Shown here: one piece after another, positions 25,285 through 34,922 of the stretch
Layout of the letters: every line of letters begins with the position of its first letter
Position numbering within the stretch: the stretch's first letter is position 1
Source of the DNA: an uncultured Bacteroidota bacterium
Lineage (GTDB): Bacteria; Bacteroidota; Bacteroidia; Flavobacteriales; Flavobacteriaceae
Length of the DNA: 41,654 nucleotides
Assembly: GCA_903842575.1 (NCBI GenBank)
Contig: CAIMMM010000155.1
Span: forward strand, 1 to 41,654
Direction of reading: 5' to 3'
Translations under genes and position numbers: made by a program
Notes under the pieces: model-generated
The model's database searches: none
Told to the model about the DNA's origin: nothing
What the model saw: the letters and a program-made list of their open reading frames with translations, nothing else

Positions 25285-27300
25285 ATGAAAAAATTCACAA
25301 TATTATTAATGTTGTTGTTATCTGTCATTGCTTTCTCGCAAGAAAAACAAGAAAAATTAAAGGAAGTTAAGGTATTCATAACAAAAAAAGGGATACAAAA
25401 ATCCCTAACAAAAACGGCAAACACCCAAGTTGTTACTAGTAAAGAATTACTTAAAGCGGCTTGTTGTAACTTAGCCGAAAGCTTTGAAACCAATCCGTCC
25501 ATAGATGTTAATTTTTCCGATGCTTTGACGGGAACAAAGCAGATAAAAATGTTGGGTTTAACAAGTCCGTATTTGATGATTACTGAAGAAAATATCCCTT
25601 CAGTACGTGGCGCTTCTCAAGCCTATGGATTGTCATTTACACCGGGTACTTGGGTCGAAAGCATACAAATCACAAAAGGAGCTGGAAGTGTTGTTAATGG
25701 ATATGAGAGTATCACGGGTCAAATAAATACTGAGTTGATTAAACCCATGAAAGACATTCCGTTTTTTCTAAATGCTTATGGCTCAACGGACAGTCGCTTT
25801 GAGCTTAACACCCATTTTAACAAACAAGTTTCTGATAAATGGGCAACAAGTTTCTTCGTTCATGGAAACACTAGGGTTGTTAAGAATGACATGAATAATG
25901 ATGGTTTTCTTGACAATCCTTTGGGAAAACAATTCAATATTACTAATCGGTGGCAGTATGCAAATCCGGAATCTGGTTGGGTTTCTTTCATCAATTTAAA
26001 ATACATGAATGATAAAAAACAAACCGGAGAACTTGAGTTTACTCCTGATAGAGATAAACTAACTACTAATTTTTGGGGTTCAGAAATTAATACGGAAAGA
26101 TTTGACTTTACTTCCAAAATGGGTTACATTTTTAAAGATATGCCTTTTCAGAGTATTGGTTTTCAAAACGCTTTTAGCAATCACAACCAGCAGTCTTATT
26201 TTGGACTAAACCAATATGACATTAAGCAACAGAGTTATTATTCCAACCTAATTTTCAATTCGATCATTGATAATACCATGCATAAATTTGCTACAGGTTT
26301 GAATTTTACTTATGATAAATACGATGAATTTGTCAATCTAGCGGATGTGAGTAGAATTGATAATTCGGTAGGCGCTTTTTTTGAATATACTTATGACAAC
26401 AATGATAAATTCAGTTTGATAGCTGGTGGAAGATTGGATTGCCACAATAGGTTAGGAGCCTTTTTTACGCCAAGATTGCATATTAAATACAATCCTTGGG
26501 AAAAAGCAGTGCTCCGTTTTTCTGCCGGAAGAGGCAAACGTGCTGCGAATATCTTTGCCGAAAACCAAAACCTTTTTGCAAGTTCTAGAACCTTCTCGGT
26601 ATTGGATACGAATGGTAAAATTTACGGTTTAAATCCAGAAATTGCATGGAATTATGGAATAAGCTTTACACAAAATTTCATCCTCTTTGGTAAAAGTGCT
26701 GATGTTTCGATGGATTTTTACAGAACCGATTTTCAAAATCAAGCGGTTGTAGATTTATATCAAAGCCCGCAAGAAGTTTTGTTTTATAACTTAAAAGGGA
26801 ATTCATATGCCAATAGTTTGCAATTGGAATTCAATTATGAAATTGTAAAGCATCTGAATTTGAGAACTGCCTATAAATATTATGACATTTCCACCGATTA
26901 TCTTTCAGGAAGTTTCCAAAGACCTTTGCAAGCCAAACATCGATTTTTCGGCAATTTAGAATATGAAACGAATCTCACCGACAAAAAACAGCAATGGAAA
27001 TTTGATTACACCTTTAATTGGTTAGGGAAACAACAATTACCTAACACGGCAACTAATCCAAGTCAAGATAGATTGCCTGAATTTTCACCTTCATTCGCTG
27101 TGATGAATATGCAAATTACTAAAACATTTTCGAGTACTTTTGAAATGTATATTGGCGGAGAAAACATTGGGAATTACCGACAAGACAAAGCCATTTTGGG
27201 TTCCGACGATCCTTTTGGACCGAATTTTGACACGTCCATAGTTTATGCGCCTGTTTTTGGACAAATGTATTATGCAGGATTGCGATTTAAAGTTAAATAA
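25285..27300 (+). CDS. TonB-dependent receptor, probable metal (copper?) uptake
   Basis: The 671-residue outer-membrane protein has a signal peptide (about 1-18), a TonB-box-like 'LKEVKVFIT' near 26-34, a plug domain (about 45-150) with 'ESFETNPSIDVNFSDALTG' and 'WVESIQITKGAGSVVNGYESITGQIN' type motifs, and a 22-strand-type barrel ending in an aromatic-rich strand ('YYAGLRFKVK'). There is no N-terminal carboxypeptidase-like domain and no SusD partner, so it is not a SusC-type glycan porin. A vicinal cysteine pair at the start of the plug ('KAACCNLAE') is unusual and fits metal handling. Neighbours with HYC/CC and HMA cysteines support this. Copper is a guess; zinc or another thiophilic metal is equally possible. 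Confidence 0.85.
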   Translation: MKKFTILLMLLLSVIAFSQEKQEKLKEVKVFITKKGIQKSLTKTANTQVVTSKELLKAACCNLAESFETNPSIDVNFSDALTGTKQIKMLGLTSPYLMITEENIPSVRGASQAYGLSFTPGTWVESIQITKGAGSVVNGYESITGQINTELIKPMKDIPFFLNAYGSTDSRFELNTHFNKQVSDKWATSFFVHGNTRVVKNDMNNDGFLDNPLGKQFNITNRWQYANPESGWVSFINLKYMNDKKQTGELEFTPDRDKLTTNFWGSEINTERFDFTSKMGYIFKDMPFQSIGFQNAFSNHNQQSYFGLNQYDIKQQSYYSNLIFNSIIDNTMHKFATGLNFTYDKYDEFVNLADVSRIDNSVGAFFEYTYDNNDKFSLIAGGRLDCHNRLGAFFTPRLHIKYNPWEKAVLRFSAGRGKRAANIFAENQNLFASSRTFSVLDTNGKIYGLNPEIAWNYGISFTQNFILFGKSADVSMDFYRTDFQNQAVVDLYQSPQEVLFYNLKGNSYANSLQLEFNYEIVKHLNLRTAYKYYDISTDYLSGSFQRPLQAKHRFFGNLEYETNLTDKKQQWKFDYTFNWLGKQQLPNTATNPSQDRLPEFSPSFAVMNMQITKTFSSTFEMYIGGENIGNYRQDKAILGSDDPFGPNFDTSIVYAPVFGQMYYAGLRFKVK

Positions 27301-27341
27301 TAACAGAATCTGAAACGAATTCAGATTAAAAATCAATAAAT

Positions 27342-27683
27342 ATGAAAAATATAGTTTTAGGAATGATGTTACTGTTCTTCGCCTTTTCAACACAAGCACA
27401 AGAAAGTAAAAACAAAAATGCCAAATACACTATTGAAGTAAACGGCAATTGTGAACAATGTCAAAAGCGAATTCAAAAAGCAGCTTTTTCAGTTCCAGGA
27501 GTAAAATCGGCTAATTGGAGTGTTGAAACTCACGAGTTGAGTTTGATCTTAAATGAAGAAAAAGCAACAATTTTAGATGTTAAAATGGCAGTAGCGAAAG
27601 CAGGTCATGATACCGATGAAGTAAAAGCATCAGTGGAGATTTATGATAAACTGCCTGATTGTTGTCAATACGATAGAAAATAG
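27342..27683 (+). CDS. Secreted heavy-metal-associated (HMA) domain protein
   Basis: The 113-residue protein has a signal peptide (about 1-20, 'LLFFAFSTQAQ') and one HMA ferredoxin-like fold. The metal loop is 'GNCEQC' (Cys37, Cys40), a variant of the usual GMxCxxC. An additional vicinal Cys pair at the C-terminus ('LPDCCQYD', Cys107-108) is outside the standard domain. Such domains pass Cu(I) or other soft metals to partners. Being exported, it probably works in the periplasm with the TonB-dependent receptor encoded 41 bases upstream. A strong terminator follows. Confidence 0.85.
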   Translation: MKNIVLGMMLLFFAFSTQAQESKNKNAKYTIEVNGNCEQCQKRIQKAAFSVPGVKSANWSVETHELSLILNEEKATILDVKMAVAKAGHDTDEVKASVEIYDKLPDCCQYDRK

Positions 27684-27687
27684 TTTT

Positions 27688-27720
27688 AAAACTCCTAAAA
27701 GAAAATTTAGGAGTTTTTTT
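27688..27720 (+). terminator. Terminator of the metal cassette
   Basis: An 11-base perfect stem (27689-27699 with 27706-27716, AAACTCCTAAA/TTTAGGAGTTT) has a 6-base loop and runs into TTTTTTT. It lies 5 bases after the HMA gene and ends the three-gene unit. Confidence 0.9.
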
Positions 27721-27818
27721 ATATTTCTAATTTCACCAAAGCCGATGAATTTAAAACCTTAGACCGATAAAAAAGACTAGTGACAGTTTTACGAAGAAAT
27801 GATACTTATCCAAAATTT

Positions 27819-27851
27819 TTGCTTAATTTCACGCTCGATTTTTTACCTTTA
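27819..27851 (+). promoter_or_regulatory. Weak promoter candidate for the DedA gene
   Basis: TACCTTTA at 27844-27851 differs from TAnnTTTG only in its last base. A TTG at 27819-27821 is 22 bases upstream. The element ends 14 bases before the ATG. The rest of the 180-base spacer after the terminator (27721-27818) holds nothing I can assign. Confidence 0.4.
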
Positions 27852-27865
27852 AAAACAGATAATTC

Positions 27866-28546
27866 ATGAGCGATTTTAATTGGGCGCAATTACTAAACCC
27901 CGAGTTTTATATTACTATGTCAATTGGTGGCGTTCAAATTGGTCTTTGGATTGTTTTGTTTATCGTATTTGCAGAAACCGGATTATTTGCTGGATTTTTT
28001 CTTCCTGGTGACAGTTTGCTTTTTTTAGCCGGAATTTATAGCCGTGACTTAATTGAAAATTTCATTTTTCTAGAAAGTGATATGGTGAATGTTACACTGT
28101 TATCGATTTTAGTTGGTGTTGCCGGAATTTTAGGAAATATGATGGGTTATTGGTTTGGAGCAAAAGGAGGCTATTATTTATATAAAAAAGAAGATAGCTT
28201 TTGGTTCAAGAAAAAATACTTAATTCAATCGAAAGATTTCTTTGAAAGATTTGGAGGGAAAGCAATCATCTTTGCTCGTTTCTTACCAATTGTTAGAACC
28301 TTTGCGCCAATAGTTGCTGGAATTGTGACTATGGATAAAAAGAAATTTATGTTTTTTAATATCGTGAGTTCTTTTCTATGGTCTTTCGTTTTAATCTTTT
28401 CGGGACATTACTTATACGGAATGTTTTTAGAAAAGTATGATATAGATTTAAAGGAACATATAGAAGTAATAGTTATTGGAATAATTATTATTTCAACGTT
28501 GCCTGTTTTTATTAAGTTTTTCAAGAAAACTCCGAAGCAAGAATAA
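27866..28546 (+). CDS. DedA family membrane protein
   Basis: DedA proteins are inner-membrane proteins of the SNARE-associated/VTT fold; some recycle undecaprenyl phosphate or phospholipids by flipping them. The 226-residue protein has the first re-entrant motif 'ETGLFAGFFLPGDSLLFLAG' near 37-56 (Glu37, Asp49), and the second, 'GGKAIIFARFLPIVRTFAP' near 130-149 with its two conserved arginines, followed by 'VAGIVTMDKKKF'. Both motifs are intact. A link with lipid carrier recycling for the wall genes in this window is attractive but not supported by position. It converges with the MG2-plug gene, 3 bases away. Confidence 0.9.
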   Translation: MSDFNWAQLLNPEFYITMSIGGVQIGLWIVLFIVFAETGLFAGFFLPGDSLLFLAGIYSRDLIENFIFLESDMVNVTLLSILVGVAGILGNMMGYWFGAKGGYYLYKKEDSFWFKKKYLIQSKDFFERFGGKAIIFARFLPIVRTFAPIVAGIVTMDKKKFMFFNIVSSFLWSFVLIFSGHYLYGMFLEKYDIDLKEHIEVIVIGIIIISTLPVFIKFFKKTPKQE

Positions 28547-28549
28547 ATC

Positions 28550-30937
28550 TTAGTCTCCTATTTTTAATGTTTTAGTTACAGAAATTAATCTTCCATCACT
28601 CGAAATTCCTTCAATAATTACTTTTACGGTTTTTTGAAATATGCTGGGAATTGAAAAACGAAACATACCATTGGCATCCGTTTCAACATTTGGATTCCAA
28701 TGTATCGTTCCGAATTTTAAAAAACTTTCGTCATTTATATTGCTATATTTTGGAGTTTCAAAAGGCACAACTTGTTGAAAACCATTTGTAATGACAAAAG
28801 GTTTTGATTTGATTTTAACATAGGTTTTACCATAAGAACCAGGTGTTTTTGAGTAGATTCGGATGGTGCCGTTTGGAGCGGTCATTCCTTCTCCATATCC
28901 CATTTTGTTAATATAAATTTCATCTACTGAGGAAAGACTGTAATTTAATAATAAGCTAAAATCACTCTGGGGAATATCGTCTATATAAACTACAGGACTT
29001 AAATTCCCGCTAAATGTATTTGAATATCTTGTTGTTATAATAACAGAGGCTCCTTCAATCGAAACATTATAACCATGCGCTCGGATAAATCCTAAAACAT
29101 CTCTAAAACTATCTGCAAGATTTTCGGTTATTTTATATCCTTGTGAAGCGGTATTATTATATTTCAAGTTATTGGCAAGTTTCTCTTTTTTCTTTTTAGC
29201 AATAATGTTAATGCTGTCCAAAAGAATAGCATTTCTAATAATGGGGAAAGGACTATTGTCGGTAATTGAATTTTTCGTTATCTGTATACACTCCTTTTTG
29301 TTAAATGAAATAGGTTTCATAAACCTTCTATTGTTATTTAAAATTTGGCAATACACTTTGAGTTCCAAGGGTTTCAATTTTCTATTCATTAATGAAAAAT
29401 GAATGGCGGCTGAATCAATGGCAAAAACATTTTCAAAAAGAAATTCATTTTTTGCATTTAAAGTAGTAGTTTGATCCAACCCTAATAAAAGGGAATTCAC
29501 TTTGATGTTGTATTCTTCACCTTTGGTTAGCGTATTGTTAACCGTACCTTTTATGGTCAAACCACTATCAAAATCATATTTTTTTTGTGGTGGATTTTTC
29601 AGCATTGCATCCCAATTATATTTTGATTTTTGAGTTAACAAAAAGTTATCCAATTCATACTGCTTAGCTCTTGTTAAATCGTTGAGGTAATACCCCATAT
29701 TTTTTGATGGTTCGGAAAGAAAATGGTCAAATTGTAAAGCGCTATAGATTGTTTTTTCAGGAATTTCAGAAACGGTTTGGGAAGGCAGCACGGAGATACT
29801 TAAATTACTTAACTTCATTGATGAATTAGCACTAATTATAGTGGAATCGTTTATTCTTTGCATAACCAATAACTCAACGTTATCCTTTATTTGATAGGGC
29901 TTGTATATAATTCTTTCGCCAATTTTCTCTCCATTTGGGTTAAGTAAATGAATGATATTTATTCCTTCCAATATTTTTTCTGAGGATAAGTTAATGGAAT
30001 GTTCTGTTTCATTTTCAGCAAAAGCAAAAGTGATAAAAGTTACAGCTTCATTCTGTTGAATAACCAATGTGTGAGGAATATTTTTAATATTTTTTAATGT
30101 TCTTGAATTGGTCTTTAATTTTATGGTGGTTTTGTCTTTGAAAGTGTAATTATTTATGGAATAGGATATTCCTTCTAAAGAGGGATTAGGCAAATACTTT
30201 TCAATTTTTTCTTCTTTAATTTTCAGGATGGCTTTATAGACTTCATTAGTAGCATAAAGAATATCGAATCTTCCATAACCAAATTGGTTAGTTGAAAAAG
30301 TTGCCACTAGATTTCCTTTAGAATCAACAACTTCAGCATCTTTTACTACAATTCCATTGTTATTGCAATCAATTATTTTTGCGCCAAAAGTATTGGTAAC
30401 ACCTTCCAAAAAAATACCACTTTCTGGGTAAAATTGAATATCTACCTCTTTGTAATTAATTATTTTAGTATTAACATAATTATTTTCAAAAGGGTTTATG
30501 ATTGTGATTTCATAAATTGAAGATTCATCTTCTGTAAAATTATTCATGTAATTGGTATATACCTGCAGGTAATATTTTCCGGTTGTAATTTTGGAGTTTA
30601 ATTTTATTGCACCATCAAAAACACTATTTTCAGCAAAGAAAAGTTGCGTTTGAATTTTTTGACCATTTATATCTATTAGAGAGATGTATACATTTGAAGT
30701 GGCATCATAGGGAGTTTTTGTTTTTTTTTCAATAATATAACCTTTAAACCAGATAGATTCGTCAGTAAGAAATGAGTTTTTATTTAAATGGAGGTGAATA
30801 TTCTCCCGATCCATTTTAAAATAGTCATTCAAAGACTCAGTTATTTTTTCCTGATTGGCATTGGCATCCGATTGTGAATAGAGTTTAGGAGTAATCAAGT
30901 AACAAAAGAAAAGAAACCAGGTTGTAATTTTTACCAT
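28550..30937 (-). CDS. Exported MG2-like protein with TonB-plug domain but no barrel
   Basis: The 795-residue protein begins with a signal peptide (about 1-22, ending 'LYSQ'). Residues about 40-340 hold macroglobulin-like Ig repeats: 'IHLHLNKNSFLTDESIWFKG' is typical of an MG2 strand, and 'FYPESGIFLEGVTNTFGAK' of the next repeat. Residues about 605-700 look like a TonB-dependent receptor plug ('VLGFIRAHGYNVS', 'VVYIDDIPQSD', 'VDEIYINKMG', 'NGTIRIYSK'). The C-terminus ('IHWNPNVETDANGMFRF') matches alpha-2-macroglobulin-like strands. There is no 22-strand barrel. Such proteins occur in Bacteroidota, with no known function that I can name. It is probably a single gene; a one-mismatch -7 element (TATCTTAG, 30965-30958) precedes it. 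Confidence 0.72.
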   Translation of the reverse strand: MVKITTWFLFFCYLITPKLYSQSDANANQEKITESLNDYFKMDRENIHLHLNKNSFLTDESIWFKGYIIEKKTKTPYDATSNVYISLIDINGQKIQTQLFFAENSVFDGAIKLNSKITTGKYYLQVYTNYMNNFTEDESSIYEITIINPFENNYVNTKIINYKEVDIQFYPESGIFLEGVTNTFGAKIIDCNNNGIVVKDAEVVDSKGNLVATFSTNQFGYGRFDILYATNEVYKAILKIKEEKIEKYLPNPSLEGISYSINNYTFKDKTTIKLKTNSRTLKNIKNIPHTLVIQQNEAVTFITFAFAENETEHSINLSSEKILEGINIIHLLNPNGEKIGERIIYKPYQIKDNVELLVMQRINDSTIISANSSMKLSNLSISVLPSQTVSEIPEKTIYSALQFDHFLSEPSKNMGYYLNDLTRAKQYELDNFLLTQKSKYNWDAMLKNPPQKKYDFDSGLTIKGTVNNTLTKGEEYNIKVNSLLLGLDQTTTLNAKNEFLFENVFAIDSAAIHFSLMNRKLKPLELKVYCQILNNNRRFMKPISFNKKECIQITKNSITDNSPFPIIRNAILLDSINIIAKKKKEKLANNLKYNNTASQGYKITENLADSFRDVLGFIRAHGYNVSIEGASVIITTRYSNTFSGNLSPVVYIDDIPQSDFSLLLNYSLSSVDEIYINKMGYGEGMTAPNGTIRIYSKTPGSYGKTYVKIKSKPFVITNGFQQVVPFETPKYSNINDESFLKFGTIHWNPNVETDANGMFRFSIPSIFQKTVKVIIEGISSDGRLISVTKTLKIGD

Positions 30938-30973
30938 TTTGTATGAAATTTATGGCACTAAGATATGGTTTTT

Positions 30974-31014
30974 TAATAAAAAAAAGCTGTCTAAATTTTT
31001 TATTTAGACAGCTT
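30974..31014 (-). terminator. Terminator of groEL
   Basis: A 12-base perfect stem (30984-30995 with 31003-31014, AAGCTGTCTAAA/TTTAGACAGCTT) has a 7-base loop and is followed on the - strand by TTTTTTTATTAAAAA. It lies 22 bases after the groEL stop. Confidence 0.9.
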
Positions 31015-31036
31015 GATTAAAAAGTATTTTGAATTA

Positions 31037-32668
<1,632 letters not shown>

Positions 32669-32736
32669 TTATTATTTATTTGGTAATTTACTTCGTCAGT
32701 TCGCTAACGCTCGTGTGTTAATTTGGTTATTTGGAA

Positions 32737-33012
32737 TTATATGATTGCTAAGATGTCGTCTTCACGCATAATCAAATAATCTTTACCATTGAATTTTAAA
32801 TCTGTTCCTGCATATTTTCCGTAAAGAACGGTGTCGCCAATTTTTACCGTCATGGGTTCGTCTTTTTTACCGTTTCCAACAGCTACAACAGTTCCTTTTT
32901 GTGGTTTTTCTTTTGCAGTATCCGGAATAATAATTCCAGATGCAGTTTGTGTTTCTGCTGCCGCAGGTTCTATAATAACTCTGTCTGAAAGAGGTTTAAT
33001 ATTTATTGCCAT
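32737..33012 (-). CDS. groS: Co-chaperonin GroES
   Basis: GroES caps the GroEL ring. The 91-residue protein has '[16 protein letters not shown]' at 5-20, the mobile loop '[17 protein letters not shown]' at 22-38 that binds GroEL, '[13 protein letters not shown]', '[13 protein letters not shown]' type strand (here '[13 protein letters not shown]'), and the C-terminal '[12 protein letters not shown]'. Length is standard for the bacterial form. It precedes groEL in the usual order. No CIRCE element was found upstream, and no exact TAnnTTTG match either, so its heat-shock control is not visible. Confidence 0.97.
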   Translation of the reverse strand: MAINIKPLSDRVIIEPAAAETQTASGIIIPDTAKEKPQKGTVVAVGNGKKDEPMTVKIGDTVLYGKYAGTDLKFNGKDYLIMREDDILAII

Positions 33013-33095
33013 AATTATATATTTATAATGTTAGAATTGTTTGATTTTGACTTTTCAGAAATTATGCCAAGTCACTAAAACTGACATTTTTTCCT

Positions 33096-33127
33096 AAAAA
33101 AAACGCCAGCATTGTCAAGCTGGCATT
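33096..33127 (-). terminator. Terminator of secG
   Basis: The stem GCCAGC/GCTGGC (33105-33110 with 33119-33124) is extended on the RNA of the - strand by a G-U and two A-U pairs. It has an 8-base loop and is followed by TTTTTTT. It lies 25 bases after the secG stop and separates the miaB-secG unit from groESL. Confidence 0.85.
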
Positions 33128-33151
33128 CTTAATTGTATTTTCGAAATCTTA

Positions 33152-33523
33152 TTATTTTGTTCCTTCAGCAGGTTTTGCTGGAGTTGTTGAAGCAGGTTTT
33201 GCAGTTTCATTCGTTTTTGTTGCTGCCGGAGTTGCTGTTTTTGGAGCTGCAATATCTTTTTCGTCGATTATTTTTGAATTGGAATCACTTAAAGTTCCAG
33301 TAAAACTTAAACTTGACATCAAAATCAAAACGATTAAAACAGTTGCTAATGTCCAAGTGCTTTTGTCTAAAAAGTCTGTTGTTTTTTGAACGCCACCCAT
33401 TTGAGCAGAACCACCCAATGAAGATGAAAGTCCGCCTCCTTTAGGGTTTTGTACCATAATTACTATTATCAATAAAAAACAAACAATTGTTATTAATACT
33501 AAAAAAATTGAAAATGTGCTCAT
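33152..33523 (-). CDS. secG: Preprotein translocase subunit SecG
   Basis: SecG is the small SecYEG subunit that assists SecA-driven export. The 123-residue protein has two membrane segments (about 3-24 and 56-77) flanking the conserved cytoplasmic loop 'QNPKGGGLSSSLGGSAQMGG' near 25-44, followed by 'TTDFLDKSTW', all diagnostic of SecG. The C-terminal tail of about 40 residues is rich in A, T, P and K and is typical of Bacteroidota members. It starts 3 bases after the TPR gene and is the last gene of the miaB-secG unit. Confidence 0.95.
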   Translation of the reverse strand: MSTFSIFLVLITIVCFLLIIVIMVQNPKGGGLSSSLGGSAQMGGVQKTTDFLDKSTWTLATVLIVLILMSSLSFTGTLSDSNSKIIDEKDIAAPKTATPAATKTNETAKPASTTPAKPAEGTK

Positions 33524-33526
33524 TAC

Positions 33527-34351
33527 TTAATTATTATTTTGTTGTAAAATTTGAATATCCGAAATTCGGTCTGCAAAGAAACTACTTTTTTCTGGATATT
33601 TCAAAATTAATATTTCATAAGCTTGAATTGCTTTTGAATATTTTTTTTGTTCTAAATAAACCCGAGCCAAAGTTTCGGTCATTATATAGGAAGTATCCTC
33701 CGTTTGTCTATCAATCACTGGGATTATTGTATCTTTTGCTATTGGTGTAATCTTTGGGTTTTCGGCAATGAATTTATCTATTAAGTCAATATGTCTCTTT
33801 TTTTCTATGTCTAAAATTGGTTTTTCTGAAGTGAGTTTTGTTTCAATTTCCCTCTCTATTGGTTTCAACCTTGACAATTGTAGCCATTCTTGGAAAGAAT
33901 GCTTCTCATTTTTAGAAAATCCCAAAGGTTTTCCTATTTCTAATTTTGCTTCCGCTTTTTGCTCTTCAGTTCTTGCTTCTTTTATAGATAACAATATGGA
34001 TTGTTCTAATGTATTTAGTGGTTTTGATTCTACAATGACATGTTCACTTTCAACAACATGGATGTTTAATAATTCCTCCAGCTTTTTCTCATAAAGTCCT
34101 TTTTGAACAGAAATAAAAGTGTCGGAAGTGATAAAATCAAATAAAACACTCCTGTCGTTGGTATAGGAAGCAGCAATTTTTAGGGCATGATTGTATTTGA
34201 AACTGTCTTGATTGTACAAATGTTTTAATCTCAAAACTCTTGCACTTTGAAAATAAGGGAACTCTTCCAAAACTTTTTCCAAAGATTCAGTATGCCTTTC
34301 ATTAAGTGCTTCGGGCTTGTTGATTAAATAGGTAAAATCAGTTAAATTCAT
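33527..34351 (-). CDS. Conserved protein with C-terminal TPR repeat
   Basis: I do not recognise a named family for this 274-residue soluble protein. No signal peptide or membrane segment is visible. The C-terminal part (about 215-260) reads as a tetratricopeptide repeat: 'TLARVYLEQKKYSKAIQAYE' with the small/aromatic pattern and a final 'LKYPEKSSFFADRI'. The N-terminal part ('LEKVLEEFPYFQSARVLRLKHLYNQ', about 24-48) looks like a helical hairpin related to TPR. The middle is charged and probably disordered. It lies 8 bases after lptE and 3 bases before secG, so a role as a scaffold for envelope biogenesis is possible but unproven. Confidence 0.75.
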   Translation of the reverse strand: MNLTDFTYLINKPEALNERHTESLEKVLEEFPYFQSARVLRLKHLYNQDSFKYNHALKIAASYTNDRSVLFDFITSDTFISVQKGLYEKKLEELLNIHVVESEHVIVESKPLNTLEQSILLSIKEARTEEQKAEAKLEIGKPLGFSKNEKHSFQEWLQLSRLKPIEREIETKLTSEKPILDIEKKRHIDLIDKFIAENPKITPIAKDTIIPVIDRQTEDTSYIMTETLARVYLEQKKYSKAIQAYEILILKYPEKSSFFADRISDIQILQQNNN

Positions 34352-34359
34352 TTATTTAA

Positions 34360-34863
34360 TTACCATTTTGCTAATGATTCGTTGAAAATATCTTGCGTTA
34401 TTCTTTCAAAAATGGTGTCCACCGCTTCGGTTAATTTTGAACCAATTAATTGATCTGAACCACTATAATCAAAATAGAAGGAGAATCTTTTTTCAAAATT
34501 ATCAGCTTCTTTATTTTTATTTGTAAAACGCACATTTACAGAAATAGATAATCGGTTTTGGGCCGCTTTTTGGTCAGCAGTTGCCGTCATGGGAGTTATT
34601 CTATATTCCACAATTTCGCCTTCATACATCAAATCAGCACCCGTGTTAGTCAAATTCAAATTGGTTTGATTTTGAATAATTTCTTGCAATTTTTGGGTGA
34701 ACGTTCTTTCAATTCCCGGTTCAATCAGTTCCGCATTGTTTTGAAAATAATTCACCTGAAACGTTTTGGCATCAATTTTTCCTGTCCCGGTAAAATTATA
34801 TACAGAACAGCCGTTAATGCAGAATGCAATGATTAAAATTAAAATGTATTTTGTATTTCTCAT
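34360..34863 (-). CDS. lptE: LptE-like lipopolysaccharide-assembly lipoprotein
   Basis: LptE is the outer-membrane lipoprotein that plugs the LptD barrel during LPS insertion. The 167-residue protein has a lipoprotein signal with lipobox 'INGC' (Cys19), then 'SVYNFTGTGKIDAKTFQVNYF', where the 'YNFTG' start is typical of Bacteroidota LptE, a helix with 'IERTFTQKLQEIIQNQT', 'ADLMYEGEIVEYRI' and 'LSISVNVRFTNK', matching the family's strand pattern. Conservation is low across phyla, so the call rests on the lipobox plus the overall pattern. It has a promoter element of its own and lies between the sigma-54-type regulator and the TPR gene. Confidence 0.8.
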   Translation of the reverse strand: MRNTKYILILIIAFCINGCSVYNFTGTGKIDAKTFQVNYFQNNAELIEPGIERTFTQKLQEIIQNQTNLNLTNTGADLMYEGEIVEYRITPMTATADQKAAQNRLSISVNVRFTNKNKEADNFEKRFSFYFDYSGSDQLIGSKLTEAVDTIFERITQDIFNESLAKW

Positions 34864-34871
34864 TTAGATTT

Positions 34872-34903
34872 CAAAGATATATTTTTCAATTGTTAATTAT
34901 CAA
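34872..34903 (-). promoter_or_regulatory. Promoter of lptE (internal to the miaB-secG unit)
   Basis: On the - strand TATCTTTG (34879-34872) is an exact -7 match, with TTG (34903-34901) 21 bases upstream. The element ends 8 bases before the lptE ATG, predicting a leader of only a few bases. An imperfect inverted repeat (CAATTGTTAATTA/TAATTGTCAATTG, 34887-34920) overlaps the -33 region and could bind a regulator. Confidence 0.55.
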
Positions 34904-34922
34904 TTTTTAATTGTCAATTGGA

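Noticed and set aside
33013..33095. Possible CIRCE heat-shock operator in front of groES
   Set aside because: No TTAGCACTC-N9-GAGTGCTAA or close variant is present on either strand of the spacer.
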